From Trichomonas vaginalis G3 (taxonomy: Eukaryota; Parabasalia; Trichomonadida; Trichomonadidae): 64,000 nt of DNA. Positions 50,318-59,989 of this stretch are shown piece by piece. The position numbers were made by a program, and so were the translations under genes. The notes under the pieces are model-generated. The model was not told where the DNA came from, searched no databases, and saw nothing but the letters and a program-made list of their open reading frames with translations. Numbering within the stretch: position 1 is the stretch's first letter; each line of letters starts with the position of its first letter. The stretch is from positions 1,550,001 through 1,614,000 of the forward strand of contig NC_067203.1 of assembly GCF_026262505.1 (NCBI RefSeq), written 5' to 3'.

Positions 50318-51927
50318 ATGTACGCCGCTCAGAATATAACGCCAACAGTTTTGGATGCCATGAATGGAAATGTTTCCGAATGGTATAACGAATGCGACAA
50401 TGCCATTAGAAGGTCAGAAATAGTTCCTGGAACTTACGAATATACAACTGCTGTTTCTTTATGGAAATGTAGGTGAGTTTGGTGAAGGTTCTTCAACAAC
50501 AGTAGATATTGCTTGCGACAGGTTTCACATTATTTCTATTGACAACTCATTCTTATACGTGGAACAAGACATTGAAATAAAACCTTCTGCCAAGTTGTCT
50601 GACAAGAAAGGTTGCAATGGAATTTTCTATGTCGGATACCAATATGCTCCAGAAGTTTTCATGGGATATAAGAATATATTCTAACTCTGACTTAGTTCAA
50701 AACAGTAACATGGGCAAACTATGAATGGTTCGCTTTGAGAAACTCAGTACAACCACAAGCTAGAGAACAAACAGACCAATATGCAACTATTGAGAAATAA
50801 GAAGACTTGACCCTAACGTTCCAGGAGTTTATGTTAACCTTTCTGGTTCAGATGGAACTGCTGCCACTAAAGTAAAACTGAAACTTAGAGTTCTTTGTCA
50901 TCTTTCCTCATCTTCAGGTTTTTAAGATACTTGCCAAACTGGGCAGGAAAAATTTCTATCGAACTTACTCCAAGCAAAAATAACTTAGTCATTGCACCAA
51001 CACAAGACCCATTCACTCTTACAGAAGTAGTGGGAACAAATAAAACGTCATTCGCCGACTTTTGCAAAGACAAAAGTTGACTTAGACTTTGGTTTCTCAA
51101 ACCTCAACACTGAAGTAAACTATTATTTCAATGCTGCTGGAACTGCTTGGGACCCAGTTAAGTTCACATGCGAAAAATTTGAATGCAAGAGAATAGAAAG
51201 CAGACTTGCAGTCTATATGTTGGACCCAGATATTTCAAATGCTTTAGCTGCCAAATATATTGCAGTTCCACTTATGTTCCCTATACACCAAATATCTGTC
51301 AAAGACTTTGCAGGTGAAGTTGGAAACCAAAGTGCTGACCCAGGTGCAAGAACAGATATTGCTTTAACAACTGCAATGAAACATGCAGATACTATGTTTG
51401 TACTGTTCAGACGAACTATAAATGACTATTCTTGTTTCTACAACCCCGGTATTAAATATCATATAAACATAGATGGCAAATATTATCCAAGAGAAGAATA
51501 TTCTACAGTTGAGGATATGAGGTCATACAACTTGACATTAGATGCTATGAACTTTAACAACAATTTCACAACAACCATTAACCCTGAAATGCAAAGTTCT
51601 ATTATGCCATATGTGAAAGTATGGACTCATACAGGAGGTCAAAAAACTCAATATACAAATGGAGACCGTTCAAACTTTTGGCTTGGCATTCCATTTGCTG
51701 ACTCAGAAGACTTTATGGGTGGTATTTCAACTGTTGGTACTGTACAAATACAATATACTGGTGACAGAGACGGTCCAGATGAACTGAGAGCAAAGAAGTT
51801 TACAAAACCAATAGCACTTTTCACAGAAGATGCTCTTTTGAAGATTCGTTCGATGAAACCTGCTGGGGCTCCTCAGATTGGCATAACGACAGCTTCCATC
51901 GAGCAGATTTTGGCAGCAGGTCAGTAA
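50318..51927 (+). CDS. Major capsid protein, double jelly-roll type (viral fossil, broken)
   Basis: Starts near MYAAQNITPTVLDAMNGNVS and ends EQILAAGQ. Pieces include YIAVPLMFPIHQISVKDFAG, NDYSCFYNPGIKYHINIDGK and GDRSNFWLGIPFADSEDF. Beta-rich, with the size and position expected of a capsid protein of the adenovirus/virophage kind and followed by minor structural genes. Broken in this copy. Capsid assignment is from composition, size and context. Confidence 0.65.
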
Positions 51928-52240
51928 GTTGTTCTTGAACTGACTTCTCTCCGTCAAATATTGACAGTACGCCAGTTTTGACATAATATTGTATTATAAA
52001 CTTACCTTTAGAAATATCTGTAAGTTTTGAAGTTATATTTTTGTCTGCTTCAAGAACTTTCACCATTTCAGTTATACCAACTTTCTTTGCTTTATGAAAA
52101 TATTTTGGTTCAGCAAAGACTGCTATTCTATAACATTTTCCATTGTTTGTATAAAGAACTATTCTATCAATGAACTTGTATTGTTTGTGTGTGTAAACTT
52201 TGTTTTGCTTCAATTCGAAGAGATACTCAAATACGTCCAT
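51821..52240 (-). CDS. Unrecognised small viral protein, 139 residues
   Basis: MDVFEYLFELKQNKVYTHKQ..., with an alpha/beta middle (CYRIAVFAEPKYFHKAKKVG). Its last third overlaps the 3' end of the capsid gene in antisense, so the true functional part may be only the first 100 residues. It diverges from the VSCCG gene with 18 bases between the two starts, suggesting a shared promoter. Confidence 0.5.
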   Translation of the reverse strand: MDVFEYLFELKQNKVYTHKQYKFIDRIVLYTNNGKCYRIAVFAEPKYFHKAKKVGITEMVKVLEADKNITSKLTDISKGKFIIQYYVKTGVLSIFDGEKSVQEQLTDLLPKSARWKLSLCQSEEPQQVSSNESSKEHLL

Positions 52241-52258
52241 CTTTTTATTCTAAGTAAA

Positions 52259-52840
52259 ATGTCATTTCCGAAAAATAGAAGCGTAAGTGTTTCAAAAGGT
52301 TTAATGGCGGTGGCAGATGTGAAGTTAAATTCACCAACTCAAACAAACAGTCAAAGTGTTGTTGTCAATGTCAAAGAAAGAGATGTTGAAGTGGGGAAAC
52401 CATACGAAGACGAAGATGGTATAACAATAGTTCCTGTAAAAGAACAACCAACATACCCTGAAGTTAGCAGAGACTTAAGTTCTGTTGCAGATATTCGAAA
52501 CGACTACCAACAACTGAAAGACAAACTTCAAACTCAGGAGAAGATTTGTCAAGCTTTAGGTATAATGTTAAACTTGGTCGAACACAACCCTGTAAAAGTG
52601 AACTCATATGTCATTGCACCTCATGAAGTTTTGAAAGAACTATTGAAACTTTTGACAGAGGCAGACGATATAAACATCAAAGAAATAGAACCCGACGTTA
52701 GTTGCTGTGGTGTTTCATATAATGTCATTGACAAGATATACGTTATGAAAGGAGGTGAAACGTTGAACTTAAAATATAGTTTCCCAGACGTTATAAAAAT
52801 ATTTGACGACCACAACATTTCATTAAAATTTATTTGCTAA
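52259..52840 (+). CDS. VSCCG-motif viral protein, 193 residues
   Basis: The start is placed at MSFPKNRSVSVSKGLMAVAD, right after the TTATTCTAAGTAAA context; the upstream open frame overlaps the divergent gene. The N-terminal half is polar, and a central helical part has RNDYQQLKDKLQTQEKICQA. The C-terminal 50 residues (DVSCCGVSYNVIDKI, then KGGETLNLKY) match the 74-residue Maverick protein at 22234-22458 in motif and spacing. Looks whole. Role unknown, next to structural genes. Confidence 0.65.
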   Translation: MSFPKNRSVSVSKGLMAVADVKLNSPTQTNSQSVVVNVKERDVEVGKPYEDEDGITIVPVKEQPTYPEVSRDLSSVADIRNDYQQLKDKLQTQEKICQALGIMLNLVEHNPVKVNSYVIAPHEVLKELLKLLTEADDINIKEIEPDVSCCGVSYNVIDKIYVMKGGETLNLKYSFPDVIKIFDDHNISLKFIC

Positions 52841-52844
52841 GTAA

Positions 52845-53633
52845 ATGGCAGAAGACATAGTGGTTTATACTATTACGACTAAAAACCCTGAGTCATATAA
52901 TTCTATAACAACAAACTTACAAAGTCCTCAAGGACGATATTGTAAACTAACCTTAAACACAATGACGACTAAAGCTTGTTTTGCTCTTTTGACACCAGAA
53001 GATTTTATTGTTGTGAATGGTAAAAAATACTCCTTTGAAGATACTTACTCAGATATACCACCAACAGGTTTTGTTGACTTATTTAATACTTTAAGTACGG
53101 GTGTAACATGTGCTGCAACTAGAGCAGGTTTCATTATGTTTGGATGTCCGACTGAGTTTACTATAAACAATATGAGCTATAATACAAAACTTATATCTGG
53201 TTTTTACTACCAACAGTTTCCTATAACAGGAAAAGGTGTCATACAAGGAATGTCTATTCCATTGACGTTAAGTACACCTATTTTATATATTGTTTCAAAC
53301 TTAGGTTCAAAGTGCTATTCGAATGTCGACAGAAACTACTATGACCAAAAGATACTTATGCGTATAAATAACACATTCTCTGCTGGTTTGCCTATTGTCC
53401 ATTCGAATGCAGAGTTTTCAGCTTTAGTAAACTCAAACACTTTAGCAAACATAAACTTAACCTTAGTTGACGCAAACTTTGTTCCTGTAAAACTTTTATG
53501 TCCTATGTATTTGTCAATGACGGCAGAAAGTTTCGAATTGGAAGATGCAACTGGTGAAAGTATTGTATTACAAGAACAACTTCAACAACAAATAGCTCAA
53601 GAACAACAAATGCAACAAATAGCTCAAGAATAA
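52845..53633 (+). CDS. Putative minor capsid/penton-like protein, 262 residues
   Basis: Follows the VSCCG gene by only 4 bases. Beta-rich throughout: YCKLTLNTMTTKACFALLTP, EDFIVVNGKKYSF, ISGFYYQQFPITGKGVIQGM, then ANINLTLVDANFVPVKLLCP, with a glutamine-rich tail. The L-x-P-E-D-F-I motif and gene order match the 236-residue Maverick gene at 21028-21738. Probably a minor vertex or penton-like jelly roll. Looks whole. Confidence 0.6.
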   Translation: MAEDIVVYTITTKNPESYNSITTNLQSPQGRYCKLTLNTMTTKACFALLTPEDFIVVNGKKYSFEDTYSDIPPTGFVDLFNTLSTGVTCAATRAGFIMFGCPTEFTINNMSYNTKLISGFYYQQFPITGKGVIQGMSIPLTLSTPILYIVSNLGSKCYSNVDRNYYDQKILMRINNTFSAGLPIVHSNAEFSALVNSNTLANINLTLVDANFVPVKLLCPMYLSMTAESFELEDATGESIVLQEQLQQQIAQEQQMQQIAQE

Positions 53634-53661
53634 AAAAAATATTTTTTTTATTTTTATAAAA

Positions 53662-54896
53662 ATGTACAGAATAGATGTTTCAGATTTTTATGACTTCCAA
53701 ACATTCAGAAATATGTGTCCATTTCGAGACTATAACAAAGCAGTCGAGAATTTGAAACGTTTAGTCATTTATGTCGACTCTGCCCCAGAATGTTATGTTA
53801 TGAAAGAATGGGATGTAGTCTTTAACAAACCTAAAGCGACAATAGTTTCAGAACAAGAATGTAAACAGAAACTTAAGAAAATAAAAGTCGTACAAGTTGG
53901 CATGAAGATGTTAGATGCTTGGGATATCTTATTGTCAAAGTTAGAAGATTTTTCAGTTCGTGGTATAAAGTTCTATACACCATCTCCAAACTTCTATTCT
54001 ATCTTCACTGGATATAAATACGAACAAGTAGAATGGAAAGAAAATGTTATAGAAGCTTGGTTAGACCATGTCAAAGAAATTATATGCAATGGAAACGAAA
54101 AGGTTTATGAGTATATCTTATGTTGGTTTGCAAACATCTTACAACATCCAAGTGCTAAAAATGAAACTGCTCTCATTATAATTGGAAAACAAGGAACAGG
54201 TAAGAACACATTCTTTACAGATATCTTATGCAAACTGTTAGAGGGCTATTCGAACCCTAATATGACAAACTTAGAAAACATCTGCGGTAAATTTAACTCT
54301 TCAATAGAGAATATGAAACTTATAGTATGTAACGAACTTCAAAGTATAGATACAACAAAAGTTTTGAACTCAGATGCTTTGAAGAGTCTTATAACAGACA
54401 AAGTTGGAGTTGTTGAAAGAAAATATAAAGACCAAAGAGTTTGTGAAAATGTTGCAAATTTCATTATGGTTTCAAACAATGCTGTTCCGATGAAGTTAGA
54501 AAGTTCTGACAGAAGATATGTAGTTGTCAGAACGTCAGATTCTCATATGCAAGATACAGAATATTTTGACGACTTAGCAGAAACTTTGACATCTGACTTT
54601 TACAACCACTTGTTCTCATATTTTATGACATTAGATATTTCAAAGTTCAATCAAGACAAATTCCACATACCGAAGAGAGACAAACATTGTTAGAAGCAAA
54701 CAAGAGTGTATATGAACTGTTCATAGATGAAACTGACTTTGAGTGTTTAGATGAAAGGTCATTGTACGATTCGTATAAACAATATTGTCAAGAGTATGGT
54801 TATATGACAGCGTCTAAACGTACATTCTTGGCAAATGTCAAAAGTCTTTTAGACGTACAGAATGGTGTATATACAAAGAAAAATTTTTCTGAGTAA
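53662..54896 (+). CDS. SF3-type helicase (viral)
   Basis: Superfamily 3 helicase motifs in order: Walker A IIGKQGTGKNTFF, Walker B-like LIVCNELQSI, motif C NFIMVSNNAVPMKL, and a trailing Arg pair (SDRRYVVVRTS). A helical N-terminal region of about 150 residues precedes them, and a helical winged-helix-like segment follows (CLDERSLYDSYKQYCQEYGY). Replication helicase of virophages and polinton-like viruses; its presence, without type B polymerase in view, separates this element from the Maverick. Start context TTTTTATTTTTATAAAA. Confidence 0.85.
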
Positions 54897-54934
54897 ATTT
54901 AAAAAAAAATATTTTTTTTTATCCGATAGAAAAG

Positions 54935-55354
54935 ATGACAAAATTCATCTCAGTAAACAAGTACATGTCAGGACTTAAAGAAGAACTAGACCATTCACAT
55001 ATTTGAATGTTTACTTCTACCATTTTGAAAAGTCTTCATTCAGCAAAGTTTGGAACATCGAACCAGTTAAGTTTTGCTATTGTGACTAAAAATGGTGCGA
55101 AATTTGAAGACTTAGACATAGAAGGTTTGTTAACAGTCAAAGAAAGTTTTGACAGAAGGTTCTCAAACCTTAAAGAAGGCAAAGCATACAAACTTGTTAT
55201 ACCTTATGAACCAAAGAAAGCAGACGACTATGAATATTATGAGTCTAAGATAGTTGAAGTTCAAGGTAAATTGGGTAAAAAGATTTTAGAGTCTAAGCCA
55301 GTGTTTGCTCCTAAAGAGGAAGAGAACATTGACATTGACCCAGAAATGTTCTAA
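54935..55354 (+). CDS. Small viral protein region (fossil)
   Basis: Coding sequence after a typical T/A start context, with MTKFISVNKYMSGLKEELDH near the start and, further on, TSNQLSFAIVTKNGAKFEDL and EESKPVFAPK-like acidic ends (EEENIDIDPEMF). Compact alpha/beta protein lying between the helicase and a minus-strand gene. No family recognised; single-strand DNA binding would fit the position but is not shown. Confidence 0.45.
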
Positions 55355-55371
55355 AAAATAAAATTTTATTT

Positions 55372-55817
55372 TTACATGTCAAATTTTTCTTCTCTGGCTC
55401 TGGTTCTTTCTTCTCTCTCTTCTACTTTCTTTTCTTTCTTTTCTCTCTTCTTCTTTTCTGGTGGAGTTATGTCAAACTTCTCAGAACCATATTTTTGTAA
55501 AAGTTCTTTGTCCTTTAATAGCTCTTCTATTCTGTTTTCTATTTCATCTTCAAGAACAGCGCATGTGTCTTCTTTGCATTCTAAGAAGTTTTGTTGGACT
55601 TCATCTCTCCAAGAGGCGTCATCTCTGTCAACAAGTCTGTCATTGACAAATTTTAAGACTGCTCTGCTTAATGTTTTATGGTTCTTGTCATATTCCAGAA
55701 ACAGAACTTTAGAACAAATTCACCTTTCTTGTTTACACTATGTAAGATTTTATGGTCGACAGATGTTTTGCTGTCAAAAAGTTTGTCTCGAATATAGATA
55801 GCGAAATCGCTAGACAT
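55372..55817 (-). CDS. Charged viral protein region (fossil, broken)
   Basis: Minus-strand coding sequence starting MSSDFAIYIRDKLFDSKTSV after the element start context. It includes WRDEVQQNFLECKEDTCAVL and ends in a highly charged tail rich in K, E and R (EKKVEEREERTRAREEKFDM). Overlaid plus-strand frames are shadows of this. No family recognised. Confidence 0.5.
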
Positions 55818-55850
55818 TTTCTAAAAATAAAATTTTAATTTTTCTAAAAA

Positions 55851-56726
55851 ATGTTAGAAAAAAAGTTTGCTGACATTGACAAGAAATTTGAGAATGTTTT
55901 AAATAAGAACAAGAGGAAGTTGGAAAATGCTCAGATAAAACCCATACATGACAAGTTCTTATTTGCTCAGAATGGTATAACAGGTCTAATTGCACCACCT
56001 GGGTCGGGTAAGACTTTCACTTATCTTAAAATGGCTGCACAACAACAAGAACTAGATGAGAAGAACCCATTCTATGAGTTAGTTGTTATTTGTAGTACTT
56101 CTGGTCAATTTGACCAAACCGTCAATTCGTTCAAAGATATTATAAAGAAGTCTAAGTTAGTATGTATAAAAGACTCTGAGTTGTTAGATTGGATAAAGAA
56201 GTACCAAAGAAGAGTTTTGAAGTACAATGCTATAAATGAGTATGTCAATTCGAAGTTTAAAGACCCAAATGAGGAAATGCAGAGAATATTAGAGAAGAAA
56301 CACTTCAGAAACAAACAGAAAGAGATAGAATACATTTCGAAGAAATTGCAATCTTACGATTGGAAGACTTACCCTCACAGATGTCTTCTTATCTTAGATG
56401 ATTTCGCCTCTCATCCTTTGTTAAAGAATAGAGAACAAGATATGTGTCGAATTCTTAAGAAGCTCAGACACTTTAACATCTCAGTTGTCATTTGTGTACA
56501 GACAGCAAAGAGTTTAAGTAAGGATGTAAAGAGAATACTTACTGACATTGTACTTTTCCCCGGATTGTCCGAAGACGATTTCATGGAACTTATGAAAGAG
56601 TCCATGGCAGGTAAGTTTGACAGACATGAACTATGGGAGAAGTACAAAGTCATACAAGACCCTCATACTTCTTTCAGAATTCATATCTACGCGAACAAAG
56701 TTCAAATTGTAAAAAGTCAAGCGTAA
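55851..56726 (+). CDS. Packaging ATPase, A32/FtsK-HerA type (viral)
   Basis: 291 residues and apparently whole. A basic coiled N-terminus of about 40 residues precedes Walker A GLIAPPGSGKTFTYL, a strand with VVICSTSGQFDQT, Walker B CLLILDDFASHPLL, a sensor strand VVICVQTAKSL, and TDIVLFPGLSEDDF, all in the order of poxvirus A32-like packaging ATPases. It would pump viral DNA into the capsid. It is more intact than its Maverick counterpart. Confidence 0.9.
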   Translation: MLEKKFADIDKKFENVLNKNKRKLENAQIKPIHDKFLFAQNGITGLIAPPGSGKTFTYLKMAAQQQELDEKNPFYELVVICSTSGQFDQTVNSFKDIIKKSKLVCIKDSELLDWIKKYQRRVLKYNAINEYVNSKFKDPNEEMQRILEKKHFRNKQKEIEYISKKLQSYDWKTYPHRCLLILDDFASHPLLKNREQDMCRILKKLRHFNISVVICVQTAKSLSKDVKRILTDIVLFPGLSEDDFMELMKESMAGKFDRHELWEKYKVIQDPHTSFRIHIYANKVQIVKSQA

Positions 56727-56829
56727 AAATGTAAGTGTTTTAGTCTTAGTCTGTTGTGGTTCTGCAGCTTTCGGTTCTTCTGGCTTTGGAAGACATTCAG
56801 GAAGAGGAACGTCAGTCATCCGTTTGTGT

Positions 56830-57090
56830 CCTGTCGGAAGGAAGAACTTTTCCTGTTGGAAGGAAAAACTTTTTCTGTCGGAAGGAAAAACTTTTTCTGT
56901 CGGAAGGAAAAACTTTTTCTGAAGTTCGACCAAAAAGTTCTCAATTTTCGAAAATTTGAATGGTTTACGGACGAACAACAGGAAATTTTTTTCCAGTTGT
57001 CGGGAAATTTTTTTCCAGTTGTCGGGAAATTTTTTTCTTGTCGGAAGGAAGAACTTGGAATGCCAGAAGGAAGGACTCGGAATGCCAGAA
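56830..57090. repeat. 22-bp variable tandem array
   Basis: Four units of about 22 bases (CTGTCGGAAGGAAAAACTTT type) at 56831-56918, then a spacer. Two more 22-base units follow (CCAGTTGTCGGGAAATTTTT type), then two of GGAATGCCAGAAGGAAGGAC type up to 57090. Because 22 is not a multiple of three, frames rotate along the array and no stable protein is encoded. It lies between the ATPase and the KilA-N gene. Confidence 0.8.
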
Positions 57091-57165
57091 GGATTTGACA
57101 AGGCAATTTACCTTATAGAGCTACCTGAGCCATCTGAAGTCAAGCTTGAAAAATAAATGGTTCAT

Positions 57166-57990
57166 CTACTCTACTTGTTTGAAGTTGTCAAAATACTCTG
57201 TTATTTTTTCCTTTAACAATGACAAATCTTCTTTGAAGGTAAGTATTGTACAACCTTTAATATCATAGTGTGTTTGAGGTAACGTATCTTGAACTATTTG
57301 TTTCACATCTTCATTTGGTGTCATTGAAATCGGTAAGTTTTCGCGATAGAACCAATTTCTGTCAGATTTGTAAATCTTAGCAAGGTCGTAAAAGCTTTTG
57401 TTGTTTCTTCTGACTAAATGCAACATAACCATATCTCTGTCTTCTTCATTTTCCATCTCTTCAGTATAAATCATATACTTATAGTTCTTTTCCTTTCCTT
57501 TTGGTACCGAACGTGGTATTCTTTTCTGTATGTTTTTGTCTTTTGCTTCAATGACTTCATCTTTTGCTTGAAGTTTCTTTTCCATCTCTTCACGTTCTTG
57601 TCTATGAATTTCATCTAACATCATGAAAATATACCAAGCATAACGAGGTGAAGCCCACATTGCAACAGCATTTACAAGAAGTCTATGTACATACCAACCT
57701 CTCAAACCATTTGGCAAATTTTTACGATTTTCATAGAGTTTTGGCGACCCCGGAAAAAGTCGGGGTCGCTGTGCTTCGCTCAAAAGTTCTTTTGTCTGTT
57801 GGTTTTTGAACCAATCGTCTGTATGTTTGGTATCTGGAGCAAAACATGCTGTCAAAATACTTTGCATTTGGTACATGTCATCTTTGACCGAACGAATGAG
57901 ACGTAACTGTTTGTTATACTGAACCCACTCGTATTCTTCATTTATGTCTTCATGAACGATAGCAGTTGTTGTGTTCTCTGTTGTTGACAT
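57166..57990 (-). CDS. KilA-N domain protein 1
   Basis: The start is set at MSTTENTTTAIVHEDINEEY (57990), after the shared promoter block; a longer frame starts at 58008. The KilA-N signature is NGLRGWYVHRLLVNAVAMWA, then SPRYAWYIFMMLDEI at about residues 105-145, followed by a charged coiled coil. A C-terminal domain has RRNNKSFYDLAKIYKSDRNW and a DIKGCTILTF strand. KilA-N proteins of large DNA viruses bind DNA and are usually regulators. A GACCCCG...CGGGGTC palindrome is embedded in frame (about 57748-57769), encoding part of PRLFPGSPKLYENRK. Looks whole. Confidence 0.75.
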   Translation of the reverse strand: MSTTENTTTAIVHEDINEEYEWVQYNKQLRLIRSVKDDMYQMQSILTACFAPDTKHTDDWFKNQQTKELLSEAQRPRLFPGSPKLYENRKNLPNGLRGWYVHRLLVNAVAMWASPRYAWYIFMMLDEIHRQEREEMEKKLQAKDEVIEAKDKNIQKRIPRSVPKGKEKNYKYMIYTEEMENEEDRDMVMLHLVRRNNKSFYDLAKIYKSDRNWFYRENLPISMTPNEDVKQIVQDTLPQTHYDIKGCTILTFKEDLSLLKEKITEYFDNFKQVE

Positions 57991-58040
57991 ATCTGTCCTT
58001 ACATACAAAATAAAAAAAATATTTTATAAAAAACTAGCGT
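57991..58040 (-). promoter_or_regulatory. Shared viral/cassette promoter block
   Basis: On the coding strand: GCTAGTTTTTTATAAAAT, a T-rich run, then TTTTGTATGTAAGGACAGAT just before the ATG. Nearly the same block precedes 58690, 60868, 62030 and 17948. Confidence 0.55.
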
Positions 58041-58078
58041 TATTTTCTATCTTGTATAAAAGACCAAAAATAAACGCT

Positions 58079-58690
58079 TTACATGTATTTTTCAGCAACT
58101 TCGTCAAATAATTTTATAGCTTTATCTATCTCATCTACTTCAAACGTTTCTTTACCTTTCGTGGGAGCACCATACATTTTCTCAAACTTTTCAAGTAGTT
58201 CTGTTTCAGCAGCTCTCATATCGTTAACAAACACAACCTTAACTCTATTGACTATACTGTCATATCTTTTAGTTATATTATATGTTCTTCCTATCTTATA
58301 TCTCTTTGTATTGAAGTCCTTCGGTTTCTGAACGATGTAAAGTAAGCCTTCACTGCAACGTTCCGTATCGAATGAACCATATGTTATGAAGTTATATCCA
58401 ACAACTGGGTCTAACCATAACAAAACTATTGGTATAAGACTTTTGTCTATAAGATATGCTGTAGTTCCATAGAATCTTACCGATATCAAAAGCTCAGGAT
58501 TTCTTGTCAAAATTTTCTGAGTTGAAGCATTTCTAACCCAGTCCTTTGCTTTCTTTCCAAATGGAGATAAAATGTCTGACAAAGAATATTTCTTGTATTT
58601 CTTTGAGTATCTTACGTTTAAATCACCAATTCTAACCACTTTGGTGTCATTGTCTATCTTTTTAACTGTTTCAAACTCAGTGTTTGTCAT
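58079..58690 (-). CDS. KilA-N-like protein with C-terminal T5orf172 (GIY-YIG-type) domain
   Basis: 203 residues. The N-terminal 110 residues resemble a diverged KilA-N fold (YSLSDILSPFGKKAKDWVRN). The C-terminal half fits the T5orf172/MUG113 group of the GIY-YIG superfamily: LLYIVQKPKDFNTKRYKIGR, TYNITKRYD, then AAETELLEKFEKMYG and GKETFEV. This combination is common in large DNA viruses and phages and suggests a DNA-binding, possibly nuclease, protein. Looks whole. Promoter block directly upstream. Confidence 0.75.
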   Translation of the reverse strand: MTNTEFETVKKIDNDTKVVRIGDLNVRYSKKYKKYSLSDILSPFGKKAKDWVRNASTQKILTRNPELLISVRFYGTTAYLIDKSLIPIVLLWLDPVVGYNFITYGSFDTERCSEGLLYIVQKPKDFNTKRYKIGRTYNITKRYDSIVNRVKVVFVNDMRAAETELLEKFEKMYGAPTKGKETFEVDEIDKAIKLFDEVAEKYM

Positions 58691-58740
58691 TTTCTGTCTT
58701 TACATACAAAATAAAAAAAATATTTTATAAAAAACTAACG
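58691..58740 (-). promoter_or_regulatory. Shared viral/cassette promoter block
   Basis: Coding strand: CGTTAGTTTTTTATAAAAT, a T run, then TTTTGTATGTAAAGACAGAA before the ATG of the T5orf172-containing protein. Confidence 0.55.
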
Positions 58741-59680
58741 TTATTTTTTTATTTTGTATAAAAGATATGATTTCAGGGATTTTTTTGACGAAGTGTCAAA
58801 GTTCTCTTCGTAAAAAATAACAGTTATATAATGAAATTTGGTCATTTTTTTACGATTTTCATGAGTTTTAGGCGAGTAAGATTTTGTCCCTACTCGCTGT
58901 TTTTTACGATTTTCATGAGTTTTAGGCGAGTAAGATTTTCTATCTTGTATAAAAGATATGATTTCAGGGATTTTTTTGACGAAGTGTCAAAGTTCTCTTC
59001 GTAAAAAAATAACAGTTATATAATGAAATTTGGTCATTTTTTCACTGTTTTCATGAGTTTTAGGCGACCCTCGAAAAACCTAGGGTCGCCGTTTTTTACG
59101 ATTTTCATGAGTTTTAGGCGAGTAAGATTTTCTATCTTGTATAAAAGATATGATTTCAGGGATTTTTTTGACGAAGTGTCAAAGTTCTCTTCGTAAAAAT
59201 ATAACAGTTATATAATGAAATTTGGTCATTTTTTTACGATTTCAGGGATTTTTTTGACGAAGTGTCAAAGTTCTCTTCGTAAAAAAATAACAGTTATATA
59301 ATGAAATTTGGTCATTTTTTCACGATTTTCGTACGGAATCTCGTTCCTCGGTTTTCCTCGGGTAGCAAACATATGAGGAAATTCATGAAATTTGGTCATT
59401 TTTTCACGATTTCAGGGATTTTTTTACGATTTTCATGAGTTTTAGGCGAGTAAGATTTTTTCCGTACTCGCAATTTTTTACGATTTTCATGAGTTTTAGG
59501 CGAGTAAGATTTTTTCCGTACTCGCAATTTTTTACGATTTTCATGTGTTTTATGCAAGGCCGAAAAAAGTCGGTCTAGAGAAATTTTACGATTTTCGTAC
59601 GGAATCTCTATCCTCGGTTTTCCGCGGGTAGCAAACATATGAGGAAATTCATGAAATTTGGTCATTTTTTTCAGCAAAAA
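58741..59680. repeat. Complex tandem array with exchangeable hairpins
   Basis: Built from two words. One contains GATTTCAGGGATTTTTTTGA, then CGAAGTGTCAAAGTTCTC and GTTATATAATGAAATTTGG. The other is TTTTACGATTTTCATGAGTT followed by a GC-rich hairpin. The hairpin differs between copies while the flanks do not: GCGAGTA...TACTCGC in several copies, and GGCGACCCT...AGGGTCGCC at about 59068-59095. The second word resembles the in-frame palindrome region of KilA-N protein 1 (about 57721-57775). No gene. Confidence 0.85.
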
Positions 59681-59694
59681 TATATTTTAGGTGT

Positions 59695-59755
59695 CACTCG
59701 GTCACTCGGTCACTCGGTCACCAGGTCCCTCGGTCCCTCGGTCAACTAACATCTT
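59695..59755 (+). repeat. Short CACTCGGT/CCCTCGGT tandem repeats
   Basis: GGTGTCACTCGGTCACTCGG and related 8-9-base units, mirrored near 61275-61305, 62418-62445 and 62830-62850 as GACCGAGG units. They sit next to the CAGGAAATAAA block at the cassette margins. Confidence 0.75.
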
Positions 59756-59985
59756 TTTGAAAATGGTGACAACATGACATTTTGACAACAGTCCAGGAAA
59801 TAAACTTCATCGTATATGTTTTGTCATGTTTTCATCGTATATGTTTTGTCAAGACTTCTTCGTATATGTTTTGTCAAGACTTCAGGGATTTTTTTGACGA
59901 AGTGTCAAAGTTCTCTTCGTCAAAAATAACAGTTATATAATGAAATTTGGTCATTTTACTCAGCAAAAATATATTTCTACCATAA
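59756..59985. repeat. Cassette margin with ACATATACGAAGAAGTC-type repeats
   Basis: Contains GACAACATGACATTTTGAC, TCCAGGAAATAAAC and inverted ACATATACGAAGAAGTC words, as at both margins of the Maverick cassette. It ends with AAAAATATATTTCTACC beside the 3' end of the cassette gene. Confidence 0.7.
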
Positions 59986-59989
59986 AGTT

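Noticed and set aside
57166-58008. BRO-N assignment for the first KilA-N protein
   Set aside because: The MWASP-Y type core fits KilA-N better than BRO-N; the boundary between the two families is not decidable by eye, so KilA-N was kept.
59396-59677. 93-residue frame with KTHENRKKLRVRKKSYSP repeats
   Set aside because: A by-product of the tandem hairpin array; kept only as evidence that the array resembles the KilA-N gene 1 region.
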